The position numbers were made by a program, and so were the translations under genes. The notes under the pieces are model-generated. The model worked only from the letters and a program-made list of their open reading frames with translations, was not told the origin of the DNA and made no database searches. A stretch of 64,000 bases of DNA from Cyclobacteriaceae bacterium (GTDB lineage: Bacteria > Bacteroidota > Bacteroidia > Cytophagales > Cyclobacteriaceae). The number at the start of each line of letters is the position of its first letter. The first letter of the stretch is position 1. The stretch covers positions 1,805,501 through 1,869,500 of the forward strand of contig JAIBBC010000001.1 of NCBI GenBank assembly GCA_019694875.1, read 5' to 3'. Of the stretch, positions 55,899-64,000 are shown piece after piece.

Positions 55899-55922
55899 AT
55901 TCTACGCTGCGCCCGGAATGAC
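55899..55922 (-). repeat. Dispersed intergenic repeat, copy C
   Basis: On the minus strand GTCATTCCGGGCGCAGCG followed by TAGAAT. It shares the core of copies A and B. It fills part of the 132-base gap between the serine ammonia-lyase and the TSUP gene. Confidence 0.5.
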
Positions 55923-55966
55923 TTCGAACGACAAAATACCGTATTTCAAACGATTGAAACAATTCT

Positions 55967-56779
55967 TTAGTTCAGTCCCGCAAGGTCCAGAATTTTCTGG
56001 ATGGTAACGATACTTACCATGATCAAGAACACGATTGTGACGGCCCGTGACGACATCCGGTGACTGATTATTACCCCGAGCGGTGAACCGATCAATACCC
56101 CGATCGCCAGTGGCAATACAAGCGGGAAAATGATCAATCCCTGGCTTCTGGCTACGGACAGCGTGTCGCCAAAAAACATGTTATAGATCGTAAGCCACAA
56201 TGCGATCATGAAAATCACACCAAACGAAATTGACTTGGCTTTTTTAATGTCAACCTTTTGCCACAGGTTTAACAAAGGTATCAGTACGGTTCCGCCTCCC
56301 AGGCCGGTAAACCCCGCCAGCGTTCCGCCAAAGATTCCGGTTAGTGTTAGTTTGGCAGGTGTTACCTGTTCGTTCTGAACGTTTGACAGCTTCAGCTTAC
56401 GGAATGTTTGCAAAATGATAATCATCATAAACCCAATGATGATCGAATTGAAAACTGCTTTCGAATAGAAGCTGCTGCCCACAATCCACTCGAATACAAG
56501 AAATGAACAGATCACTGCAAATAATCCAACCCAAAGTGTTTCTTTCCAGAAGAACATTTTTTGCCGCATGGTGGTAATCACATTCGCGAACGATGAAACC
56601 AGCGTTGCGAAGATGGTATTGGCAATGATTACACTAACAATCTGCGAATCGGGAACACCGTATTGCGCCAACATAATAGGAATAACACCAAGCATTACAA
56701 TACCTGTACCCAAGCCGGTCAGCCCGGCAATAAGTCCGCCCACAATTCCGGCCAGCACGTAAAGCAGATTCAGCAGCAT
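55967..56779 (-). CDS. TSUP family transporter (TauE/SafE)
   Basis: A 270-residue inner-membrane protein of the sulfite exporter TauE/SafE family with about eight helices in two homologous halves. The repeat signature appears twice: GLIAGLTGLGTGIVML (residues 14-30) and GTLAGFTGLGGGTVLIPLL (near residue 155). Substrates are usually small anions such as sulfite or sulfoacetate; which one here is unknown. It is divergent from the M28 gene across a 40-base gap. Confidence 0.9.
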   Translation of the reverse strand: MLLNLLYVLAGIVGGLIAGLTGLGTGIVMLGVIPIMLAQYGVPDSQIVSVIIANTIFATLVSSFANVITTMRQKMFFWKETLWVGLFAVICSFLVFEWIVGSSFYSKAVFNSIIIGFMMIIILQTFRKLKLSNVQNEQVTPAKLTLTGIFGGTLAGFTGLGGGTVLIPLLNLWQKVDIKKAKSISFGVIFMIALWLTIYNMFFGDTLSVARSQGLIIFPLVLPLAIGVLIGSPLGVIISHRMSSRAVTIVFLIMVSIVTIQKILDLAGLN

Positions 56780-56819
56780 TATTTTTTTGAAAGCGGTAAA
56801 TTACCCAAAAAACACTCCA

Positions 56820-58193
56820 ATGAAATATTTCCTGTTCCCCGCACTCTTGTTTCTTGTGTTTCAACTACACGGCCAGTCTTCGGATGCAACTACCATCCGA
56901 ACAATTTATGATGAGGCATTGGCTCGTGGCAAATCGTATGAAATGCTGGAATACCTCACTACCAAAATCGGATCGCGTTTAAGCGGTTCACCGGGTGCCG
57001 CTGCTTCGGTGGAGTGGACACGACACATTATGCAGAATTTTGATTTCGATTCGGTATGGCTTCAACCTGTTATGGTTCCGCATTGGGAACGCGGGCAGCA
57101 GGAAGTAGGCCGCGTACTAAATTCAAAAAAGATGGGAACGGTTGAACTCAATGTTTGCGCATTGGGAAACTCGATCGGTACCGGCCCCGAAGGTGTTACC
57201 GGCAATGTGGTAGAGGTGAAGAGTTTCGATGACTTGAAGCGACTGGGTGAAAAGAATATCAAAGGCAAGATTGTTTTCTTTAATCGCCCGATGGATCCCA
57301 CCCAGATACAAACGTTCACGGCCTATGGTGGAGCAGTTAACCAGCGTGGTGCAGGTGCGAGTGAAGCAGCAAAATACGGAGCGGTTGGTGTGATTGTGCG
57401 TTCGATGGGTATTAACCCGGAAGATTATCCGCATACCGGTTCACTCGGCTATGCTCCGAATGTTCCTAAAATTCCAGCGATCGCGGTAAGCACGAAGCAT
57501 GCAGATTTGTTAAGCAGTTTGTTAAAGAATGATTCAGGGTTGCAGTTTTACTTTGAAACGCATTGCCAGATTTTTCCGGATGCGCCCTCGTTCAATGTTG
57601 TCGGCCAGATTAACGGCTCGGAGTACAAAGATGAGATCATCGTTGTTGGCGGCCACCTCGATTCATGGGACCTGGCCCAGGGCGCGCACGATGACGGAAC
57701 GGGTTGCGTTCAGTCAATCGAAGCGTTGCGCATTTTCAAAGCCATGGGTTACAAGCCGAAACGCACCATCCGTGCGGTGATGTTCATGAATGAAGAAAAC
57801 GGATTGCGGGGCGGAACGGAGTATGCAGCTCAGTCGGCATTGAAAAAGGAAAATCATATCGCGGGCATTGAATCGGACCGAGGCGGCTTTACACCGCGTG
57901 GTTTTACGCTGAGCGGAACCGATGCTGCTAAGGCTAAAATCAGGAGCTGGAAAAATTTGTTTGAGCCTTACGGATTAACGGATTTTGAGCAGGAGGGAGG
58001 CGGAGCAGATATCAGTCCGCTGGCGCCACAGGGCACAACATTGATCGGCTTTCTTCCTGATTCTCAACGTTATTTCAGTTACCACCACACACCGGAAGAC
58101 ACATTTGATAAAGTTGACAAGCGCGAGCTGGAGCTTGGAGCAGCGTCAATGGCTGCACTGATTTATTTGATTGATATGCACGGACTGAAATAA
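56820..58193 (+). CDS. M28 family metallopeptidase (carboxypeptidase Q-like), secreted
   Basis: A 457-residue secreted zinc peptidase with signal peptide MKYFLFPALLFLVFQLHGQ. A PA-type insertion lies in residues 110-250, and the metal ligands appear in GGHLDSWDLAQGAHDDGTG (His and Asp), FMNEENGLRGG (the Glu pair) and later in SYHHTPEDTFDKVD (His). Similar to plasma glutamate carboxypeptidase (CPQ). A second M28 gene is at 61941; the two are only distantly similar. ATG 56820 is chosen for its signal peptide. Confidence 0.92.
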   Translation: MKYFLFPALLFLVFQLHGQSSDATTIRTIYDEALARGKSYEMLEYLTTKIGSRLSGSPGAAASVEWTRHIMQNFDFDSVWLQPVMVPHWERGQQEVGRVLNSKKMGTVELNVCALGNSIGTGPEGVTGNVVEVKSFDDLKRLGEKNIKGKIVFFNRPMDPTQIQTFTAYGGAVNQRGAGASEAAKYGAVGVIVRSMGINPEDYPHTGSLGYAPNVPKIPAIAVSTKHADLLSSLLKNDSGLQFYFETHCQIFPDAPSFNVVGQINGSEYKDEIIVVGGHLDSWDLAQGAHDDGTGCVQSIEALRIFKAMGYKPKRTIRAVMFMNEENGLRGGTEYAAQSALKKENHIAGIESDRGGFTPRGFTLSGTDAAKAKIRSWKNLFEPYGLTDFEQEGGGADISPLAPQGTTLIGFLPDSQRYFSYHHTPEDTFDKVDKRELELGAASMAALIYLIDMHGLK

Positions 58194-58242
58194 TAACATT
58201 CGGGCTGCAGCGTTTTAAGATTGTAACTAAACAGACAATCGT

Positions 58243-58404
58243 ATGGAACAGGCAGCAAGAAACGTGAGGAAAGGAAGCCATGTGATCAATAAAATCAAAC
58301 GGATTTCCGGTATGATGGACGCACGCGAATACTGGAACTTCGTGGCGGGTACTGCAGTAATTACCCTGAGTGTAATCGGAGTGTTGTGCTACCTCTTTGT
58401 GTAG
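58243..58404 (+). CDS. Small single-helix membrane protein (53 residues)
   Basis: A short gene from ATG 58243 (MEQAARNVRKGSHVINKIKR) to TAG 58404. The basic N-terminal half is followed by one membrane helix (residues 33-52, VAGTAVITLSVIGVLCYLF). It is clearly translated-like in frame and ends 3 bases before the opposite gene's stop. No family recognised. The tail codons form a hairpin with the intergenic sequence (58386-58407). Confidence 0.55.
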   Translation: MEQAARNVRKGSHVINKIKRISGMMDAREYWNFVAGTAVITLSVIGVLCYLFV

Positions 58405-58407
58405 CAC
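58386..58407. terminator. Hairpin at convergent gene ends
   Basis: GTGCTAC and GTAGCAC form a perfect 7-base stem around CTCTTTGT, overlapping the stop of the 53-residue gene and touching the stop of the DUF3299 gene. There is no clear U run, so function as a terminator is uncertain. Confidence 0.4.
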
Positions 58408-58866
58408 TTACATTTCCACCTCTCCGACAAATTCTGCCTGCTCAAGGATATAGATCATCTTGTCAGGATCCTGATCGTTGAGCCGTAGAATTCCTTTGAT
58501 CTCGATTGGCTTATCATGAAACGTAAGCGGCTGCTTCATTGTTACTTCCACAACCGATTCTGGCCCGCCTACACCGCAAAAGAAGCATGCGTTGATCGGC
58601 ATGGAGGAGAACATAAACTTTGCGCCCTTTGAACCCGTGTCGAACGGGATCATGTAACCTGGCAACGTGATAACTTTTCCGTTCAGCGACTTTGCAGCTG
58701 CGCTGAAGATAGGCTTATCGTATTCACCCAGCTTATCTTTTTTCTTTTCGTACTTAATGTCATACAGCTTTGGCCACACCAGCGATGGGAAGCCGGTGTA
58801 TTTATTTTGGGCTGCGCCCGATAAGGCGCAACCCATAAAAATCAATGCTGCAAAAAGTTTTCTCAT
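58408..58866 (-). CDS. DUF3299 family exported protein
   Basis: A 152-residue protein with signal peptide [20 protein letters not shown]. The family motif INACFFCGVGGPESVVEV (CxFC) is present, preceded by VITLPGYMIPFD and followed by IEIKGILRLND. DUF3299 proteins are small periplasmic proteins of unknown function; the CxxC-like pair suggests metal or redox use. Its ATG overlaps the gcvP stop (TAATG at 58864-58868), so it is translationally coupled to gcvP. Confidence 0.8.
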   Translation of the reverse strand: MRKLFAALIFMGCALSGAAQNKYTGFPSLVWPKLYDIKYEKKKDKLGEYDKPIFSAAAKSLNGKVITLPGYMIPFDTGSKGAKFMFSSMPINACFFCGVGGPESVVEVTMKQPLTFHDKPIEIKGILRLNDQDPDKMIYILEQAEFVGEVEM

Positions 58867-61742
58867 TATGCTTCTACACTTTCTTTCTTCGCGTACTCTT
58901 CAATTGGCAAACAACTGCACACAAGGTTTCTGTCGCCATACGCGTTGTCGATCCGGCTCACCGAAGGCCAGAATTTAGCATCCTTCACAAACGGAAGCGG
59001 ATAAGCTGCCTTCTGTCTGCCATATGGACGGTCCCAAACATCGGCTGTGATCACCGCAGCAGTGTGAGGCGCGTTCTTCAACACGTTGTTTTCTTTATCA
59101 GCTCTGCCTTCTTCCACTTCGCGGATCTCATTTCTGATTTCAATCAGCGCATCGCAGAAACGGTCAAGCTCTTCTTTCGGTTCGCTCTCGGTTGGTTCGA
59201 TCATCAGCGTTCCGGCCACCGGGAATGATACCGTAGGGGCGTGGAATCCGTAATCCATCAACCGTTTGGCAATATCTTCAACTTCAATGCCAGACTTCTT
59301 GAAATCACGACAATCAACGATCATTTCGTGCGCGCAGCGACCGTGTGTGCCAGTGTATAGAATTTTGTAGCTGCCGCTCAGGCGTTCTTTAATATAGTTC
59401 GCGTTGAGGATAGCCATCTTGGTGGCGTTGGTTAATCCCTCGCCACCCATCATCGCAATGTAAGCATACGAAATTGCCAGGATGCTTGCACTTCCCCACG
59501 GAGCAGCCGATACTGCGTGAATAGCTTTCTCGCCACCGGTTTTCACAACAGCGTGTCCTGGAAGGAAAGGTTTCAGCTTATCGTTTACGCAAATTGGTCC
59601 CATACCAGGGCCACCGCCACCATGCGGAATACAAAATGTTTTGTGAAGGTTCAGGTGGCAAACATCGGCACCGATGTTAGCCGGAGAGGTCAGGCCAACC
59701 TGTGCATTCATGTTTGCCCCGTCCATGTATACCAAACCGCCATGCTTGTGAATGGTTTCGCAAATCTCGATGATCGATTCTTCAAACACTCCGTGTGTTG
59801 AAGGATACGTTACCATCAAACACGAAAGTTTGTCTTTGTATTGTTCGGCTTTTACTTTCAGATCCGCAACATCGATTTTTCCTTCTTCATCCGATTTTAC
59901 AATCACAACATCCATAGCAGCCATCACAGCGCTGGCAGGGTTTGTACCGTGAGCCGATGCAGGTATCAGCGCAACATTGCGGTGATGATCATTGCGGTTG
60001 GCGTGATACGCCCGTATTACCATCAGGCCTGCATATTCGCCTTGCGCACCGCTGTTGGGTTGCAACGAAACGCCTGTGAAGCCTGTGATCTCCGCAAGCC
60101 ATGCTTCCAGGTTTTTGGTGATCTCGGCATAGCCTTGTGCCTGTTCCGCCGGAACAAACGGGTGGATGTTACCCAGTTCGGGCCATGTTACCGGAATCAT
60201 TTCGGTTGTTGCGTTCAGCTTCATGGTACAGGATCCTAATGAGATCATCGAGTGCACCATGGAAAGATCTTTGTTCTCGAGCTTCTTGATGTACCGCAGC
60301 ATTTCATGTTCGGAGTGATGCGAACTGAATACCGGGTGTGTCATGAATGATGAAGTGCGAATCAACGATGAAGGCCAGCTTACACTATCGCTCGCTTTCG
60401 CAGAAACAGCTTTGCCCCCACTAAAAATACTCAGGATTGCCTGAACGTCTTCCTGCGAGCTGGTTTCATCCAATGAGATACCCACATGATTGTCGCTAAA
60501 GTATCGAAAGTTAATTCCGTGTTCGAGTGCTTTTTTCTGAATGGCGTTTTTATCGGCCACCGCAACTTTCAGCGTATCGAAGAAGTGTTCATTTACTTGT
60601 TTGAGACCTAACGATGTCAATCCGGTTTCAAGCATTTTTGCAAGCGCGTGAACGCGACCGGCAATTTTCTTTAAACCGTTCGCTCCGTGGTACACGCCAT
60701 ACATACCTGCCATTACGGCCAGTAGCACCTGTGCTGTACAAATGTTAGAGGTTGCTTTTTCCCTGCGGATGTGTTGTTCACGGGTTTGCAGCGCCATGCG
60801 ATATCCGGAATGACCCTGCGCATCAATCGAGGCACCGATAATCCGGCCCGGCATCTGACGTTTGAATTCATCTTTCGTGGCGAAGAATGCCGAGTGCGGT
60901 CCGCCAAAGCCCATCGGCACACCAAAGCGCTGGCTGGAGCCGACAACAATATCCGCATCCATTTCACCGGGCGACTTTAGCAATGTAAGTGCGAGCAGAT
61001 CGGAAGCTACCGCAACAAACACATCGTTTTCATGCGCGGCCTGAATAAAGGCTGTATGATCTTTAATGGCACCGTTGCTGTCGGGATACTGAATAAATAC
61101 CGCGAACAGGTTCGGGTCGGTAATGTCAAGTTTGCTGATGTCGTCTACCACCAGTTCAACACCAATCGGGGTTGAGCGTGTTTTCAGTACATCGATGGTT
61201 TGAGGAAATACATTCTGATCTACAAACAGCTTGTGTCCGTTCTTTTTGGAAGCCTTACGCGAAGCGTACAGCAGGTGCATGGCTTCCGCGGCAGCGGTAC
61301 CCTCGTCAAGCAATGAAGCATTGGCGATCTGCATGCCGGTTAAATCGATCACCATGGTCTGGTAATTAATCAGTGCTTCCAAACGACCTTGTGCAATCTC
61401 TGCCTGGTAAGGAGTATAAGCCGTATACCAGCCCGGATTTTCCAGAATGTTTCTGAGAATAACACCGGGTGTGTTGTTTGGGTAATAGCCCATCCCGATG
61501 TATGATTTATTGATCTTATTTTTTGAGGCAATGGCCTTGAATTCTTTCAGAAATTCAAACTCCGTCCGGGCAGCCGGAAGATTCAATGGTTTTTTCAGGC
61601 GAATGTTGGCCGGAACTGTCTGGCCGATGAGCTCGTCAACCGAGGCGGCCTTAACAACATTCAGCATTTCATTTACCTGTTTTGCGTCCGGTGCATTGTG
61701 GCGGGATTCAAACTTTTCCTGGTACTGGGAATCGATTTTCAT
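58866..61742 (-). CDS. gcvP: Glycine dehydrogenase (decarboxylating), P protein
   Basis: A 958-residue single-chain P protein of the glycine cleavage system. The PLP lysine is in [19 protein letters not shown] in the second half; the first half has [16 protein letters not shown] and the pseudo-active site. Length matches single-polypeptide GcvP (bacterial two-subunit forms are shorter). The partner genes gcvT and gcvH are not in the window. ATG 61742 ([12 protein letters not shown]) is the natural start. A -7 element is predicted at 61787-61794. Confidence 0.96.
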   Translation of the reverse strand: MKIDSQYQEKFESRHNAPDAKQVNEMLNVVKAASVDELIGQTVPANIRLKKPLNLPAARTEFEFLKEFKAIASKNKINKSYIGMGYYPNNTPGVILRNILENPGWYTAYTPYQAEIAQGRLEALINYQTMVIDLTGMQIANASLLDEGTAAAEAMHLLYASRKASKKNGHKLFVDQNVFPQTIDVLKTRSTPIGVELVVDDISKLDITDPNLFAVFIQYPDSNGAIKDHTAFIQAAHENDVFVAVASDLLALTLLKSPGEMDADIVVGSSQRFGVPMGFGGPHSAFFATKDEFKRQMPGRIIGASIDAQGHSGYRMALQTREQHIRREKATSNICTAQVLLAVMAGMYGVYHGANGLKKIAGRVHALAKMLETGLTSLGLKQVNEHFFDTLKVAVADKNAIQKKALEHGINFRYFSDNHVGISLDETSSQEDVQAILSIFSGGKAVSAKASDSVSWPSSLIRTSSFMTHPVFSSHHSEHEMLRYIKKLENKDLSMVHSMISLGSCTMKLNATTEMIPVTWPELGNIHPFVPAEQAQGYAEITKNLEAWLAEITGFTGVSLQPNSGAQGEYAGLMVIRAYHANRNDHHRNVALIPASAHGTNPASAVMAAMDVVIVKSDEEGKIDVADLKVKAEQYKDKLSCLMVTYPSTHGVFEESIIEICETIHKHGGLVYMDGANMNAQVGLTSPANIGADVCHLNLHKTFCIPHGGGGPGMGPICVNDKLKPFLPGHAVVKTGGEKAIHAVSAAPWGSASILAISYAYIAMMGGEGLTNATKMAILNANYIKERLSGSYKILYTGTHGRCAHEMIVDCRDFKKSGIEVEDIAKRLMDYGFHAPTVSFPVAGTLMIEPTESEPKEELDRFCDALIEIRNEIREVEEGRADKENNVLKNAPHTAAVITADVWDRPYGRQKAAYPLPFVKDAKFWPSVSRIDNAYGDRNLVCSCLPIEEYAKKESVEA

Positions 61743-61786
61743 ATCAGAAACAGTGGTTTTGTCGTAGTGGATTAAAAAATCAGGCA

Positions 61787-61794
61787 CAAAGGTA
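61787..61794 (-). promoter_or_regulatory. Predicted -7 element of gcvP
   Basis: TACCTTTG on the minus strand matches TAnnTTTG and lies 44 bases before the gcvP ATG. A -33 TTG at normal spacing is not clear. No glycine riboswitch was seen in the leader. Confidence 0.4.
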
Positions 61795-61940
61795 AAGGAG
61801 TAAAAACACAATTAACAGGCAGCCGGTAAAATCCACGGATATTCTTACCACTCCCGTAAAAATGCGTTCGCCCCTCATGTTTTGGCCGCTGAAATGTCAA
61901 AAATCTGGTGATATTTGGCCTGTAACAAAAACCTTTACGC

Positions 61941-63455
61941 ATGAAGTTCAAAATAGTGTTAGTGTGGGCCTTGCTGCTAACCTTCACGGTTAATGCCCAG
62001 AATCCGGATGCCAAGAAATACGGCAGCCAGATTACCGCAGACCAATTAAAAGAATACCTATCGATTATAGCATCGGATGCGCTGGAAGGCCGTGAAACCG
62101 GTACCCGCGGACAAAAAATGGCTGCAGCATTTATTGCGGCACACTTTCAGGAACTGGGCTTTAAAGCCCCTGTTAATGGCAGCTACTATCAGCCCGTTGA
62201 ACTGTACTCAAGTGTAACAGGTGAAGCTTATTTAAAAGTTGGCCAAACCAAGCTTGACAACTTCTCCGGAATTATTTACACCGGTTCTGCCGACACAGGT
62301 GGTGAAATTTCGTTGCCCGTAGTTTTTCTGGGTTATGGATCTGAAGCCGAGTTCAATCAGGTTGATGTAAAAGACAAAGCAGTTGTCCTGCTGGCGAAAG
62401 AGATGCGTATGCGTGGCAACCCGGTTGTTAAAATGGCGCAAGACAAGGGAGCAAAGTTAGTTATTGTTTGTGCGACCGAAACCCTGGCCGAATTCGACAA
62501 TATGGCCGGTCAGTTCAAGAGCTTTATGGGCGGTGGCCGGTTGAGCTTATCTAAGCCTCAGGCAGGAAGCTCAATTGTAACGATGCTGGTTTCGCCTGTA
62601 ACCGTTGAGAAGATTTTCAATACAACGATGGATAAGCTGAAGGCTGCTACCACAGCTGACGCAAAGAAGACTCCGTTAAAGAAATTCAAAGGTGCTAACG
62701 TTCAGTATAAAGTTACAACGGAAGTAAAGACCACGTACTCCGACAACGTGTTGGGCTACCTGGAGGGAACCGACAAGAAGGATGAACTGGTAGTGGTTAC
62801 TGCGCACTACGATCACATCGGTAAGCAAAGAAGCGGCTCAGGCGATATGATCAACAACGGTGCTGACGATGATGGTTCAGGAACAGTTTCTGTTCTTGCT
62901 ATCGCAAAAGCATTTGCACAAGCTAAGAAAGAAGGTAAAGGTCCACGCAGAAGTATTTTGTTCATGACCGTAACCGGTGAAGAAAAAGGTTTGCTGGGTT
63001 CTGAATACTATTCTGAGCACCCGGTGTTCCCGCTGACCAGCACCGTAGTTGATTTAAACATCGACATGGTAGGCCGCAGAGACCCTCAGCACAAGGAAGG
63101 CACGTATGTTTATGTGATTGGTTCCGACAAGCTTTCGGCTGACCTGCATGAACTCAGCGAACGCGTAAATAAAGAAAATCTGAACATCGCGTTCGACTAC
63201 ACGTACAACGATCAGAACCACCCTGACCGCCTCTACTACCGCTCCGACCACTGGAACTTTGCGAAGAAGAACATTCCGATTGTTTTCTACTTCGATGGTA
63301 TCCATGAAGATTACCACAAGCCAAGTGATGAAGTGAGCAAAATTGAGTTTGACCTGATCGAGAAGCGCGCTCAAACTGTGTTTTACACCGCGTGGGAAAT
63401 TGCTAACCGCGACAATCGTTTGAAGGTAGATGAAGAAAAGAAGATCAAGGAGTAA
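61941..63455 (+). CDS. M28 family metallopeptidase, secreted
   Basis: A 504-residue secreted zinc aminopeptidase with signal peptide MKFKIVLVWALLLTFTVNAQ. A PA domain lies at about residues 100-240, and the metal site follows in VVTAHYDHIGKQ and NNGADDDGSGTVS (His, Asp), TGEEKGLLGSEYY (Glu pair), DMVGRRD (Asp) and FYFDGIHEDYHKPSDE (His). It resembles other bacterial M28 aminopeptidases rather than the CPQ-like gene at 56820. Translation of the mature chain begins near QNPDAKKYG. Confidence 0.92.
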   Translation: MKFKIVLVWALLLTFTVNAQNPDAKKYGSQITADQLKEYLSIIASDALEGRETGTRGQKMAAAFIAAHFQELGFKAPVNGSYYQPVELYSSVTGEAYLKVGQTKLDNFSGIIYTGSADTGGEISLPVVFLGYGSEAEFNQVDVKDKAVVLLAKEMRMRGNPVVKMAQDKGAKLVIVCATETLAEFDNMAGQFKSFMGGGRLSLSKPQAGSSIVTMLVSPVTVEKIFNTTMDKLKAATTADAKKTPLKKFKGANVQYKVTTEVKTTYSDNVLGYLEGTDKKDELVVVTAHYDHIGKQRSGSGDMINNGADDDGSGTVSVLAIAKAFAQAKKEGKGPRRSILFMTVTGEEKGLLGSEYYSEHPVFPLTSTVVDLNIDMVGRRDPQHKEGTYVYVIGSDKLSADLHELSERVNKENLNIAFDYTYNDQNHPDRLYYRSDHWNFAKKNIPIVFYFDGIHEDYHKPSDEVSKIEFDLIEKRAQTVFYTAWEIANRDNRLKVDEEKKIKE

Positions 63456-63475
63456 TCCAGACTGCTGATAAAAAG

Positions 63476-63508
63476 AAAACCCTGGCGATATCGTCAGGGT
63501 TTTTTTAT
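63476..63508. terminator. Terminator between M28 peptidase and cystathionine synthase gene
   Basis: AAAACCCTGGCG and CGTCAGGGTTTT form a stem with a short loop (one mismatch) and are followed by TTTTATT on the plus side. Lies between convergent genes. Confidence 0.85.
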
Positions 63509-63526
63509 TGACTCTTTCGGTTGTGA

Positions 63527-64000
63527 CTATGAAGAAATCGCTTTCAATACATCGTGGCGGGTAATGATGTGCACTTTTTGATTTTCATCACGCACCAGCA
63601 CGGCTTTGTTTTCCTTGTTCAGGAATGACGAAAGCACATCGAGTGTACTGTCGGGCGCAACAAACTGCATCGGCTTATCCATCACTTCCGTGATCGCCTT
63701 ATTTTTCAATTCCGGGTCTTCCATGATTTTCTCCAGCAGCATCGATGAGCTTACGCTTCCAACGAAGTGTTCGCCTTCCGTTACCGGGATCTGGTCGATG
63801 CCCTCTTTGTTCATCAGCAGGATTGCTTCGCTTACCTTGGCTTTGTTAGCAACCGTGCACAACGAATCTTTTCCGTTCCGGCTTTGAATAATATCGCGGG
63901 CAGTAGACGCAAACATGCGCGTTTCCAGGAACCCGTGATCCTTCATCCAGTTGTCGTTATATACTTTAGCCAGATAGCGCGTGCCATGATCCGGCAACAG
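63527..64000 (-). CDS. Cystathionine beta-synthase / cysteine synthase with CBS domains, C-terminal part
   Basis: The last 157 residues of a gene that continues past the right edge. It starts in LLPDHGTRYLAKVYNDNWMKDHG, the end of a PLP fold-type II synthase (cysteine synthase or cystathionine beta-synthase), and ends in two CBS domains (VANKAKVSEAILLMNKEGIDQ, ITEVMDKPMQFVAPDSTLDVL). The PLP-lysine is outside the window. Fusion of the synthase with a CBS pair is the classic CBS layout, where the CBS pair regulates the enzyme. Confidence 0.82.
   Translation of the reverse strand: MLPDHGTRYLAKVYNDNWMKDHGFLETRMFASTARDIIQSRNGKDSLCTVANKAKVSEAILLMNKEGIDQIPVTEGEHFVGSVSSSMLLEKIMEDPELKNKAITEVMDKPMQFVAPDSTLDVLSSFLNKENKAVLVRDENQKVHIITRHDVLKAISS

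Noticed and set aside
61743-61940. Glycine riboswitch before gcvP
   Set aside because: No conserved glycine aptamer pairing or tandem arrangement could be traced in the 200-base leader.

Overview
The window looks like chromosome from a Bacteroidota bacterium, most likely order Cytophagales. The reasons are family content and promoter style: a Lnb-type (DUF4105) protein, DUF6787, DUF493, a MuiA-family protein with an inserted carboxypeptidase-like regulatory domain, PorT-like barrel remnants, TPR-containing sensor kinases, GH127, paired M1 and M28 peptidases, and promoter elements of the TAnnTTTG type. I see no rRNA, tRNA, CRISPR array, integrase, transposase or phage genes. Most of the window is ordinary core genome with compact minus-strand operons, and no stretch longer than about 300 bases lacks a gene.

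Layout. 1-2400: left-edge fragment of a Lnb-type protein, then a radical SAM/SPASM protein and an alpha/beta hydrolase. 2500-5560: aldehyde oxidation locus (AraC regulator broken by a frameshift, aldehyde dehydrogenase, DUF779 partner). 5600-9030: two overlapping M1 metallopeptidases and a small Cys-rich membrane protein. 9250-11670: MacB/FtsX-type permease. 11720-18930: minus-strand run with suhB, rsmI, a pterin dehydratase, DUF493, ppiD, a 51-residue membrane protein, lptC, an outer membrane barrel and coaX, much of it concerned with envelope biogenesis. 18970-24000: anmK, an amino acid dehydrogenase, a large thioredoxin-fold protein and aspartate kinase. 24070-24810: two small divergent genes, one clearly HTH. 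24900-26810: dnaK. 26946-27476: two decayed gene ends joined at what looks like a deletion point.

27630-31870: a signalling locus with a TPR histidine kinase, an unknown lipoprotein and a LuxR-type response regulator, with two near-identical palindromes ahead of the lipoprotein. 32020-35200: prfC, a Uma2-family protein, an RluA-type synthase and DUF6787. 35366-37200: atpD-atpC. 37360-41910: orphan histidine kinase, ABC exporter pair and a secreted beta-rich protein. 42030-48870: grpE and dnaJ separated by an S23-type four-helix-bundle gene, then obgE, adk, hpt, an M42-like peptidase, upp and a membrane protein. 48876-54874: MuiA-like protein, TPM-domain lipoprotein, GH18 and GH127 glycosidases. 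54929-64000: serine ammonia-lyase, TSUP transporter, M28 peptidase, a 53-residue membrane protein, DUF3299 protein, gcvP, a second M28 peptidase and the C-terminal part of a cystathionine beta-synthase-like enzyme.

The most interesting signal is regulatory. dnaK and grpE, 17 kb apart, share a 30-base upstream module with identical internal spacing and nearly the same distance to the start codon, which suggests a heat-shock promoter or operator of this lineage. Other points worth attention are a DnaJ that keeps only two of the four usual zinc-binding CxxCxGxG repeats, the S23 gene embedded in seven-base word repeats inside grpE-dnaJ, and the twin palindromes in the two-component locus. I did not find an obvious new defence or mobile system.
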